Assembly (NCBI GenBank): GCA_905182995.1
Contig: CAJJDP010000035.1
Location: forward strand, 448,681-512,680
From: Paramecium octaurelia
Taxonomy: Eukaryota > Ciliophora > Oligohymenophorea > Peniculida > Parameciidae
Reading direction: 5' to 3'
DNA length: 64,000 nt
Below are positions 12,201 to 22,298 of the stretch, one piece after another (the first letter of the stretch is position 1; each line of letters opens with the position of its first letter). The notes beneath the pieces were generated by a model that ran no database searches, was not told the DNA's origin, and saw only the letters and a program-made list of their open reading frames with translations. The translations under genes and the position numbers were made by a program.

Positions 12201-15200
12201 AACCAGTAAATTATATTTTATTTAACTTGTGAAGCGTAGATTTGATGCTGAAACTGCATAATGTCCATATACTTTTCCTTAGAAGGATGGATGAGAATCT
12301 TATGGTCCACCAATCTTGAAGTCTAAACTAGTGTATGTTGGATGGGAAGCAGGAGTTTATCTCAAAGCTGTTTATTCTTCAAAGAATTTGACTCCACATC
12401 CAGTAACTCCTTAACCGTGACTGATGAATACAAAACTCCAATCACCTTCAATGTCATTATTCGGTACAGATGTAGATTAATATGTCGTTCCATCAGCAGT
12501 AACACATTTAACACCTGTATTAGTTACAAATACTCCCAAAACTGTATTACCATTATCTTATAAACTGGCTAAATGGAATTCAGTGCCCTCAGCTAAGGCT
12601 GGATATTTTTACAATCTTTAGAAGTATAAACCAAAACCATAATGGCCTATAATTGTAAGTGTGCTAGTAAATTCAGGGTCAAGTTAAGTAGCTGCCAATT
12701 CTAACATATCTGTAGATTCAGATGAATGGCAAACACGTGGACCTTCTTCTTCCTCAGGTTATTCTTCAAAGACGAATTCTTCATGTTCTTCTGAGAATGG
12801 AGAACGAAGTGGGGATATTCTTGGAATTGGGGTTTCTTCAAAATTGAATTATTCTTCTTCTTCTTCAGGCAATACTACATTTGGACTGACAGGTGGGAGT
12901 GGTGATTCTTCATAATTGAAATATTCTTCTTCTTCTGGAAATAGTACAGCATCAGGAGTAACAGGTGGAAGGGGTGTTTCTTCGAAAATGAATTATTCTT
13001 CATGTTCTTCTGGGAACACTAAAGGATCAGGAGAAACAGGTGGAAGTGTAGTTTCTTCGAAACCGAATTATTCTTCGTGTTCCTCTGGGAATACTAAAGG
13101 ATCAGGAGAAACAGGTGGATTTGATGATTCTTCTTGATCTTCCTCTGGTTAATCAGGTGTTGGGATTGGTTGTTCTGGTTCTTCTCCTGGANNNNNNNNN
13201 NNNNNNNNNNNNNNNNNNNNNNNNNNNNNNNNNNNNNNNNNNNNNNNNNNNNNNNNNNNNNNNNNNNNNNNNNNNNNNNNNNNNNNNNNNNNNNNNNNNN
13301 NNNNNNNNNNNNNNNNNNNNNNNNNNNNNNNNNNNNNNNNNNNNNNNNNNNNNNNNNNNNNNNNNNNNNNNNNNNNNNNNNNNNNNNNNNNNNNNNNNNN
13401 NNNNNNNNNNNNNNNNNNNNNNNNNNNNNNNNNNNNNNNNNNNNNNNNNNNNNNNNNNNNNNNNNNNNNNNNNNNNNNNNNNNNNNNNNNNNNNNNNNNN
13501 NNNNNNNNNNNNNNNNNNNNNNNNNNNNNNNNNNNNNNNNNNNNNNNNNNNNNNNNNNNNNNNNNNNNNNNNNNNNNNNNNNNNNNNNNNNNNNNNNNNN
13601 NNNNNNNNNNNNNNNNNNNNNNNNNNNNNNNNNNNNNNNNNNNNNNNNNNNNNNNNNNNNNNNNNNNNNNNNNNNNNNNNNNNNNNNNNNNNNNNNNNNN
13701 NNNNNNNNNNNNNNNNNNNNNNNNNNNNNNNNNNNNNNNNNNNNNNNNNNNNNNNNNNNNNNNNNNNNNNNNNNNNNNNNNNNNNNNNNNNNNNNNNNNN
13801 NNNNNNNNNNNNNNNNNNNNNNNNNNNNNNNNNNNNNNNNNNNNNNNNNNNNNNNNNNNNNNNNNNNNNNNNNNNNNNNNNNNNNNNNNNNNNNNNNNNN
13901 NNNNNNNNNNNNNNNNNNNNNNNNNNNNNNNNNNNNNNNNNNNNNNNNNNNNNNNNNNNNNNNNNNNNNNNNNNNNNNNNNNNNNNNNNNNNNNNNNNNN
14001 NNNNNNNNNNNNNNNNNNNNNNNNNNNNNNNNNNNNNNNTTTAGAAGTATAAACCAAAACCATAATGGCCTATAATTGTAAGTGTGCTAGTAAATTCAGG
14101 GTCAAGTTAAGTAGCTGCCAATTCTAACATATCTGTAGATTCAGATGAATGGCAAACACGTGGACCTTCTTCTTCCTCAGGTTATTCTTCAAAGACGAAT
14201 TCTTCATGTTCTTCTGAGAATGGAGAACGAAGTGGGGATATTCTTGGAATTGGGGTTTCTTCAAAATTGAATTATTCTTCTTCTTCTTCAGGCAATACTA
14301 CATTTGGACTGACAGGTGGGAGTGGTGATTCTTCATAATTGAAATATTCTTCTTCCTCTGGAAATAGTACAGCATCAGGAGTAACAGGTGGAAGGGGTGT
14401 TTCTTCGAAAATGAATTATTCTTCATGTTCTTCTGGGAACACTAAAGGATCAGGAGAAACAGGTGGAAGTGGAGTTTCTTCAAAACCGAATTATTCTTCT
14501 TCTTCCTCTGGGAATACTAAAGGATCAGGAGAAACAGGTGGATTTGATGATTCTTCTTGATCTTCCTCTGGTTAATCAGGTGTTGGGATTGGTTGTTCTG
14601 GTTCTTCTCCTGGGATGGTCCATTCTTCTGTTCCCTCTTCTGCCACTGTTGGTTAGTCAGGTGATTCTTCGGTACTTGGATTAACAGGTGGCTCATCAGT
14701 TGGACCTTCTTCATCTTAAGGTACTATAGGTTCGTCTGGTGTTGGTTTGTCATCTGGAGTAGGTTCATCTGGGGTTGGTTTATCATCTGGAGTTGGTTCA
14801 TCATCTGGTGTTGGTTCATCATCAGGAGTTGGTTAATCATCAGGAGTTGGTTAATCATCAGGAGTTGTTGGGGGTACACCTTCTTCTACTGGCTCTTCGG
14901 TAAATTCTTCACTTGGGAGTTCTGAAGGTACTTCTGGTACAGGTTCATCTGGGCATGTAGGTTGGCATGCTGATTAACATCCGGATTGAATAATCTTGAG
15001 ATCCTCGATCTTACCTTTGACCTTGATGACTGTAACTGGTGATTGCTAGCATTATTAGTGAACATTATTCATTTATTTAATAAGATAAGCACACAATTTT
15101 GTTAATGTTTCTGTGCATTCTTCTCTTTCATGTTTATCTTGATTATTAATTAAAGTTGTTACCATGAGATTGCAATCCTTGTAATTTGTTTTCTAATTCA

Positions 15201-15514
15201 GAAAGCACTGGTGGGGATATGAGATCCAAGTCTTTGATCTTATCAACCAGCTACGAATACTTTTTGTGTTTAATTAAGTGTTTCATTTCAGTTAATGTTT
15301 CAATATGTGAAGGGATACGCTCTTTATTCTCCAAAACATTCTACCATTGAGTCAAGGTTTATTCCAACTCATCGAAGTGTGATCGGGGAGTTTGACAATT
15401 CAATTGCGAAGTGTCTAATGCATCTACTTCTGCTAATGTATGTGACATCAAAGATGCCTCGAAATTCAATGCTGCTGCGGCCATCAACAGCACAAACAGG
15501 GCATGCATTCTCAT
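9273..15514 (-). CDS. giant secreted protein with tandem LamG/lectin-like modules
   Basis: The start at 15514 gives a clear signal peptide (MRMHALFVLLMAAAALNFEA). The mature N-terminus is a cysteine-containing helical domain crossed by a 25-nt intron (15138-15162). A stretch of Thr-Pro-Asp-Asp repeats follows (coded at about 14720-14880), then acidic Pro repeats of the form PPVSPDPLVFPEEEEEQF. Each large module carries beta-rich segments typical of concanavalin/LamG folds, such as GDWSFVF, AGYSVSGWIKWEP, LGDRDLAVYIGN and VTLGQWQHIYFGYNR. After the last module come a duplicated TFASPEEEQPYWGEEEQE, a Pro-rich linker, a 23-nt intron (9544-9566) and a small C-terminal domain ending at TGA 9273. 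The function is unknown; an extracellular adhesive or cell-coat role is inferred. N positions interrupt the frame, so total length and copy number are not known. Confidence 0.7.
9930..13191. repeat. near-identical tandem copies of the LamG-linker module
   Basis: The stretches 9930-11478 and 11480-13191 match base for base over more than 1.4 kb, at an offset of 1570 nt, with only scattered differences (for example near 10196/11756 and 10794/12362). A third, incomplete copy lies at 14040-14640. The copies lie inside one reading frame. This is either very recent tandem duplication, gene conversion, or allele/contig joining during assembly. Confidence 0.85.
11479..11479. other. single N at a module junction
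   Basis: The N joins the end of one LamG module (TFASPEEEQP) directly to the middle of an acidic repeat. Counting it as one base shifts the frame by one. It looks like a contig join of unknown true length. Confidence 0.8.
13192..14039. other. assembly gap of 848 N
   Basis: Unknown sequence within the giant secreted protein gene. The corresponding LamG segment of the next copy is about 1.1 kb, so a gap of 848 is probably a nominal estimate. Confidence 0.95.
14720..14880. repeat. short tandem repeat coding Thr-Pro-Asp-Asp
   Basis: About ten imperfect units of 12-18 nt, read on the minus strand as PTPDDQ/PTPDDE/PTPDDK. Gln codons in the units are TAA. They form an extended, acidic, proline-rich linker of the secreted protein. 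Confidence 0.85.
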
Positions 15515-15599
15515 TTTTTTAATAAATATAATAGTTATGCATTCAAAACGGATTATTACAAATATTGAATATTTAATATAAAGACCTCCCATTATTATA

Positions 15600-16440
15600 T
15601 GAGTTGAAAAAGAAAGACAATAACATTCTTTGGCCCTTGTATAAGCTAGAGATTAAGAAATTGATATAATAAGGATAGATATAAATATAGTCCAAAAACA
15701 TATTATCGTAAGTTTTCAATTTTTTTAAAACAGGTTTGCTACCAATTTATGATTTATTTCTTTAAAGAATTGATGTATTTTCCTTTGAATCTTAACATTA
15801 CTGATTTATTAATCGTTTCCTTTAATAATTTTCAGATTTTTTCGATAGGATTCAATTCAAGTGAGCACGCTTGTAAAATATTAAATTTAACTATTCAAAA
15901 TAATAACTGCTCTATAAGTTTAATATGATGTATTGGACAATTATCAAGAATTAGAATAAACCTTTAGTTTCGGTAATATTTCGTTGTTTCTATATTCAAC
16001 TTTTCGAAAAATAAGGCAAACACAAAGTAATAAAAATTAACTAAATTTGCAAATTTAGTAACATAGAACCAATACGAAAAAGACATTAAGATTATACCTC
16101 TTATAATTAACTTACTCATTTTTTTAAAAGTTTTTTAATTACCTTCATCTAGTTTTACTTGTCTGAGAGAAAGTAGTTTCTTCAAATTAAAGTAAGTTCC
16201 CTCTTTGTTGTCATAGCATAATAGCTAAAGAAACTATTCCTTTTATTTCTTAAGCCTTTCAGAACGAAAATAAGCTTGGCCACACAAACATATTTATTAA
16301 AAGTGATTCTATTTTCTCTTAAATATTTTCACAATAGTTATTTTAATTGCGTTCTGAGTTGTTCTTGAAAATAATGCTTAAAATAATCAAAATTACTTAC
16401 TTGACCCCTTTATCTCCAGAAATCCATTCATTTTGGCTGT
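15600..16440 (-). pseudogene. decayed DDE transposase (Tc1/mariner/IS630 type)
   Basis: The minus strand around 15830-15960 reads LILDNCPIHHIKLIEQLL, followed after an in-frame TGA by ACSLELNPIEKI, a second TGA where Trp is expected, and KLLKE. This matches the DNAPIHH .. SPDLNPIE.W..LK signature of DDE transposases. Upstream (to about 16440) fragments of a possible N-terminal half appear in different frames. Several in-frame TGA codons and frame changes show it is not functional. No terminal inverted repeats could be identified by eye. The boundaries are approximate. Confidence 0.65.
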
Positions 16441-16603
16441 TCTTAATATATTATTACATTACTAATTTTTATTATTTTCCTTTAATTAAATGAAACATTC
16501 TACTTACAACAAAATATCAAATTAAAATCAATATTGTAAACAACTCATTGACTTTATACCTAATTTCCTACATTTATAGATTTATTGTAAAATATTAATT
16601 TTA

Positions 16604-17333
16604 GGATTGGAAGATGCAAAAAAAATTAAAGGATCATTAAAATCAATGTTTACAGTACTGGCATTAAAAGGTTGTATTACATCCCTAAATTAAATTCTCT
16701 TTGAATAACCATCAAATATTTGCTTAGAATAGCTTTAAGTACAGTTTTTGTTTGAATGTCGTCTGATTTTAGAACTTCAAACCTGACGAGGAAAGCAAAA
16801 AGATTGAGTTGTTTTGGGAGGTTTCGTAAATTGTAGGATAAGAACAAGTTTTAGGATATACATCAATGAAATTGACAAATAAGAATGATTAATAAATGTG
16901 CAGAGCTCGAGTTCTCCCAAGGATATTTGATCGTATATTGATTTAGCTTTCAAAGCAAATGCTAAAGATTAGAAGCAAATCAATTTCAATATATGTTCTA
17001 ATCTTTAGCAATATTATCTGTGATTTTATTATTGGTTGTAATTGTGTAAAAATAATAAAATTAATTCAAATCTTTGAAGTAACAGTTACCTATCTTAGAT
17101 TTAATTAAAAAATGGATAGATAAATCTTTGATTTTAAATGTTCTTCTTTGATTAACTTTGCCATTACTTATTTAGTTAAAATATATGAACATAAATTTAA
17201 TATGAATCAATTAATAATATGGTGTAAAGGTTCTTAGGTTGATTATCCTAGTGTTTACGCTTACAAATAGTAGAATTTAAGAATTCTTAGCTTAATAGTG
17301 AGCTAACGTCATGTTACGTTAAATATTTTGTGA
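16604..17333 (+). CDS. orphan exon pair, possible gene fragment
   Basis: An open stretch from 16604 is joined by a 34-nt GTA..TAG intron (16739-16772) to a frame that stays open to a TGA at 17331. The first 100 or so residues look protein-like (for example ESKKIELFWEVSQIVGQEQV, then LGYTSMKLTN). The later part becomes Ile/Phe/Asn-rich and is probably untranslated. There is no convincing start codon. It may be a fragment of a larger gene (the LGYTSMKL stretch is faintly C2-like) next to the transposase relic. Confidence 0.35.
16961..17009. repeat. 13-bp inverted repeat (hairpin)
   Basis: GCTAAAGATTAGA at 16961-16973 is followed, after a 23-nt loop, by its exact reverse complement at 16997-17009. 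Not followed by a T run; role unknown. Confidence 0.7.
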
Positions 17334-17398
17334 GATACAAGCATAATTTTAAATGTTTTTACAGTATCTGTATAATATTCAATAAATTAATTATTCAA

Positions 17399-20300
17399 AT
17401 GGCAGAACATGAACATGAATTTGAGGGCCACGAAGAGGAATTAGAGGCACCAAAAGATTCATTATGGAGAGATGAACATGAAATGGAGAAATCTGCAAAC
17501 ATCGTTTATTTTCTAACCTTGGGAATTGTTTCAGGGTTAATATTGAGAGAGATCAATAAAAAGACAAAGTAATGGAAGTGATATTAAGCTAGATTTCCAT
17601 ATTCTCCTATGATTTTATCATTAGGAATTTTAATGGGATTACTTTAAAAGAGTTTGGGTTACGTTGGAGAAAGTGCGAGTATCTTGTCAAAAATGCATCC
17701 CCACTTAATAGTGTTTGTGTTTGTTCCTGTTTTATTATTTGAGTCAGCTTTTAATTGTGATTGGTATACTTTCAAATATCAGATGGTTAATATTTTACTA
17801 TTAGCCGGTCCTGGTTGCGGTTGGGTATTTGAGATTATAAAATTAGGGTGCAATTCTTTTAGGAGCTATATTTAAGATGGTTCTACGATATGATGATAAT
17901 GATATGACATGGTATTAAGCATTTACTCTTGGTTCTGTTCTATCAGCTACAGATCCTGTGGCAGTGGTTGCTTTACTCAAGGAGTTAGGAGCAAGTTTGG
18001 CATTCAATCATTTGATAGAGGGGTATTTGTAACTTTAATAAATTTAGAGAAGCTTTATTGAATGATGGTGTAGCAATGGTATTTTTTATATTTTTTAACA
18101 AATTTTCAAAAGCAGCAAGCGGTAAAGGGGAGGCTGTGACTGCTGGTTAAGTCGTTCTCAATTTTGTAAGAAATTCATTAGTAGGACCAGCCTTAGGATT
18201 AATATTAGGAATATTAGCTGCTTTATGGACAAAGAGAATTTTGGGTGATGATATAGAAGTAACTTGGTTGACTTTTGTATTTACGTATTTGACATTTTAT
18301 TGGGCAGAATTTTGCTTTTTTAAAACTAGTGGTTTACTAGCAGTGGTAGGTTTAGGTTTATTTTGGAGTGCCTTTGGAAAAACTAGAATAAGATCATCGG
18401 TAGAACATTCTGTACACACTGTATGGGGATTTGTCTAATATTCTTGTGATACTTTAATTTTCTTATTGGTTGGAATTATTGTTGGTACTCAAGTTATTGA
18501 AGAGACATTTATTCATAAATCTGATTATATTAGAATGATAGTGTTCTACTTTTTTATGATTTTGGCTAGATTTATCATGATATTGACATTCTGGCCATTT
18601 TTAAGATGCTTTGGATATCCTATATCAAAGTCTGAGTTTATAGTTCTTGTATATGGTGGTTTGAGAGGTGCCTTAGGTTTAACATTATCTTTAATGGTTG
18701 GATGTGATGAAGAGCTGCCAGCTAGATTTAGACATTTGTCTGTTTTTTATGGAGCAGGGATGGCAGCAATTACAAATTTAATTAATGGTACTACTTGCAA
18801 GGCTTTGGTGCAATATTTAGAGATGATTGAAAATCCAGTTGTTAAGAAGAAGGTGTATAAGAAATACTTGGAAGAATTGATAGTAAATTCATAAGATAAA
18901 ATGAGAGAGTTAGAGTCAGATTAGTTTTATAGTATGGCAGATTGGAATTAAGTGAATCAATTAATTGGTTAACCTAAATTCATAGAGAAAATAGAGAAAT
19001 TAGAAACTGAAATAAAATACATGATAGGCAGTAATAAGGTGTAAGCAAATTCTACAAACTTATACGAAGGATTAACAGATCAGGAAATCTTTGGAGAAGT
19101 CAGATACAGAATCTATCGTATTATGAAGGGTTTGTATTATGACAAATTTGAGTATGGATTATGTGAAGAGGACACAGTTCGATTGTTGGTTGAATCAAGT
19201 GATATAGGTTTGGATCACACAAAGGCAATTTTAAATATTTGGGATTAGCTATATAAGAATTTCTTAAATTTTAGTAGTGTGAACTTTTTCTTTAAAGTGA
19301 AGGAAATGCCACTTATTGGACCTTTCGCTAGAGATTATATGATTAAGCATTTAGGATTTGTTTATGATGTGACCACCACATTCTTATCTTGTGCAAGTGA
19401 AGCATTTCATTTAACTGGAAGTTTCCCTATGAGTAAAGATGCAGTCAGAGTTGTTATGGAAGAACTTAACAGGGAAATAGAAAAAGCAGAAGGATATTTG
19501 GGTATTTTAAATGATACTTTTCCAGAGATTGTTAGAGCAATCTAAACTAAAAGAGCATCACATTCTATTTTAACACATTAAAGACATTATCTCGATGATA
19601 CACAATAGAATGGATTGGTAGATGAAAAAGAATATTAATTACTTAAAAAAGAAATCAATACTAGATTGGTTGATTTGGAAAATCATTAATTTGATATGGT
19701 ATTACCATCATTCCATGTCTTGGCTATGGAATTTCCTATTTTTTCAGGCCTTGTTTCTACAGACTTAGATAATATAATAAAGAGTGCTTATGAAAAGAAA
19801 TTTGGACCTGATGAAATCATATATGAATAAGGAATGACATGTTAGAATATCTATATTGTGAGCAAAGGTAATGTTGTGGATGAATTCCAAGGAGGTTCAA
19901 TAAAGAAGGGCTTAGGATCTTTAATAACATATACTAATCTTATAGGTGATGGAACTTGCATGAGTACGGCTAAGACAACTGCTGACTCTCTGCTTTATTC
20001 ATTAAATCTCAGAATTCTTAAGGATTTGATGAATAAGAATCCAGATTTCGAATTTAAGATATATATTAATTCTATTGGTAATTATACAGATTATTCTTAG
20101 AATATTTAAGAAAGATGTATGAAAATTAGTCTGGGCCTCTTGCAAATTTAGAAATAAAGAGGTTACTAGATTTCTTTAGAACAAAGAGTAAATTAAAAAA
20201 ATTTACTGCAAACTAAAAATGTGATTTTATTTTTGGTGGGTATTTATTTAGGGGAGAATTAAAGGACATCAATAATAAAGTATATTCTCAATATAAGTAA

Positions 20301-20517
20301 AATATATGTTCTATTATAAAGTTATATACCTCCTCAAGATACTGAGTGTTTAGTAACCAAAGATTGCCAGTGTTTGATTTTTGAAGATTCGGTAGAGTCA
20401 TTCAATAATTAAATGCTAAAACAACTTGATTTAGATCCTCATAAAGACTAATAGATTCAAGAAAGATATTCATAGATTAAGCGTACTTCTATGATGGATA
20501 AAAGTAAACATCATTGA
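17399..20517 (+). CDS. Na+/H+ exchanger with long cytosolic tail (SLC9C/SOS1-like)
   Basis: 1023 aa after two introns (17825-17846, 22 nt; 18023-18047, 25 nt); the second restores the family motif LIEGEALLNDG exactly. The N-terminus is short and acidic (HEHEFEGHEEELE). About 12 membrane segments follow, with SATDPVAVVALL, the acidic transport-site region, and VYGGLRGALGLTLSL, all typical of the CPA1 family. The 500-residue cytosolic tail contains a stretch resembling a cyclic-nucleotide-binding domain (FGPDEIIYEQGMTCQNIYIV, then SKGNVV), as in sperm-type NHE (SLC9C) and plant SOS1, but the phosphate-binding cassette is degenerate. I see no voltage-sensor helix repeat, so it is closer in layout to SOS1. 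It likely exchanges H+ for Na+ at the plasma or a contractile-vacuole membrane. The ATG at 17399 was chosen because it immediately precedes the acidic N-terminus. Confidence 0.88.
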
Positions 20518-20524
20518 TATTATA

Positions 20525-22232
20525 TCATTTATATATATATCCCAAAATAGTTTCAATTATCGAATACTGATTTTATTTACATACATTTCCTATGGATAAC
20601 GGCTCTGCCCAATTCCATTTTTTGCTTCCAGCCTTTCCTTTATAAATATATTCAACATATCCCCAATAATGAGACGAATTCCTAGGAACTAGTTAATTTA
20701 TTACTTTTTGCTTGAAACTTTGAAGAATCCATCTAATTTATCTAGACAATTAGGAGGTATAAACAGCCCGCTGTCAAGTATTTCTGCTTGTAATTGTTCC
20801 TTAATATTAGACAAGTATTGATTTGGTACTTTATTCTATAAATATTAATTTATATCTCCCAATTCACCAGCATAAGCCAATGTAATAATGAGACCTCTAT
20901 TATGATTTGATTAAATTTATACTTTTAATCAGTTTCGAACTTTAGAGCCTTTTAAAAATTATCACCTTATTCAATATTTCTCCTAGTTTCCTCATTGAAC
21001 TTTTAATACTCTTCTATTTTATGCAGGTATAGTTATCTTTTTTTATTTTACAAATCATTCCAAGGACTTAACCAGTTTCTCTTCCAAATCAAGGGAAGCA
21101 CTTAGGGACCAATTATCCAAAATACTAAAGATTTAAGACTCTAAACTTAAAATGCAAAGGGGAATCTCATCTATGAATTCATCTTTCTTAATGTAAAGAT
21201 AACTGACATTTGATTGCTGTCAGATAAAGTGCTTTGCCAATCGAATCTTAAATGAGCATATTGGACTCTGAAATCGCTTGATAATAAAAGCAAGGATTTA
21301 TTAGCATTTTTAAAATAGCATAATCTGACACATGACCCATAATTTTATTCCTTAACAAACTAATAGGACAATTAAGCATTATAATTTTTGTGTTTAACAT
21401 ATCCTTAAAGTGTTAGTCTTTCGGATAGTTATTTATCAAAATGTAACTATTTTTCTTAGGCATCAAATGTAATTTGAATTGAGGATTAATCTTTACCAAT
21501 TGCTGCTACAATTTAAGGTACATAATCCCCTTATTAATTGTTCGCTAGATTGAAGTGAATCTCTCCAAATGAACTTTTTTTCTTAAATGTAATTTAATCT
21601 ATTTCCATGCTTGGTAGTTATTGTTAGATTTCAATGCCACAGCCTTTGATGAGCGGCAAATTCAAACTTAATGCCGTTACTAAATAGTTTTTACTGATTT
21701 CTACTTCTTTGTTATTGTAATTGAGTAGATTGATTTCTGATTTCAAAGCAAACTCAAACTATTTCCAACGAGGTAATTGTAAGATTTATTATATAAAGGC
21801 ACATTTTTAATTTTAATTTGTGGTACAAATAAATGTGTTTTAAAATGTAGCTTCGCATAAGAATGATTTCAAAGTAGAATATGAGTTCAATTCTTCCTCT
21901 TCTAACTTAAGGAGTAATAATTAAACCCTAATATCCTCGATTACATTCTTGCCTTGATGGAATTGCCATTCAATCAACTCAAAATGTTACTTATTTTCCA
22001 TCAGCAACTATACTCCTGCAAATCCAAAATTATCATAAACCAGTTTATTAAACTCATTCCCAATAATTTTATACGCTTAATCGATTTTCTCAAAAGTTTC
22101 CACACTTAAATTATAATTCTCTTAACTCTGTTTATCAGGATGAAACACCTTAGACAACTCTCTATACTATTCTTTTATCTAACTAAAAGAAGCATCTTCG
22201 GGTAAACCAAGTGACTGATATGGATTTTACAT
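20525..22232 (-). CDS. J-domain protein, DNAJC11-like
   Basis: Begins MQNPYQSLGLPEDASFSQIK and carries the HPD motif (VFHPDKQ) in a complete J domain of about 70 residues (FEKIDQAYKIIGNE, then LVYDNFGFAGV). The rest, several hundred residues of beta-strand-rich sequence ending GYVEYIYKGKAGSKKWNWAEP, fits the DNAJC11 type, which works with MICOS at mitochondrial contact sites; that family assignment is an inference from layout. One 31-nt intron (21491-21521, ending AAG) is clear. Around 20950-21200 further splice sites or a frame change must exist that I could not settle. It ends 7 bp from the stop of the convergent exchanger gene. Confidence 0.72.
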
Positions 22233-22298
22233 TAAATTAATTATCAATTTATAATGTTAAAATTGAAACCTTCAGAATCTGCTCCAAATTCTCTTAAG

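Noticed and set aside
13115..14075. Long frames across the N stretch
   Set aside because: They are open only because N cannot form a stop codon.
14720..14880. Short regular repeat considered as a CRISPR array
   Set aside because: Units are 12-18 nt without unique spacers, and they code PTPDD in frame; the organism is a eukaryote.
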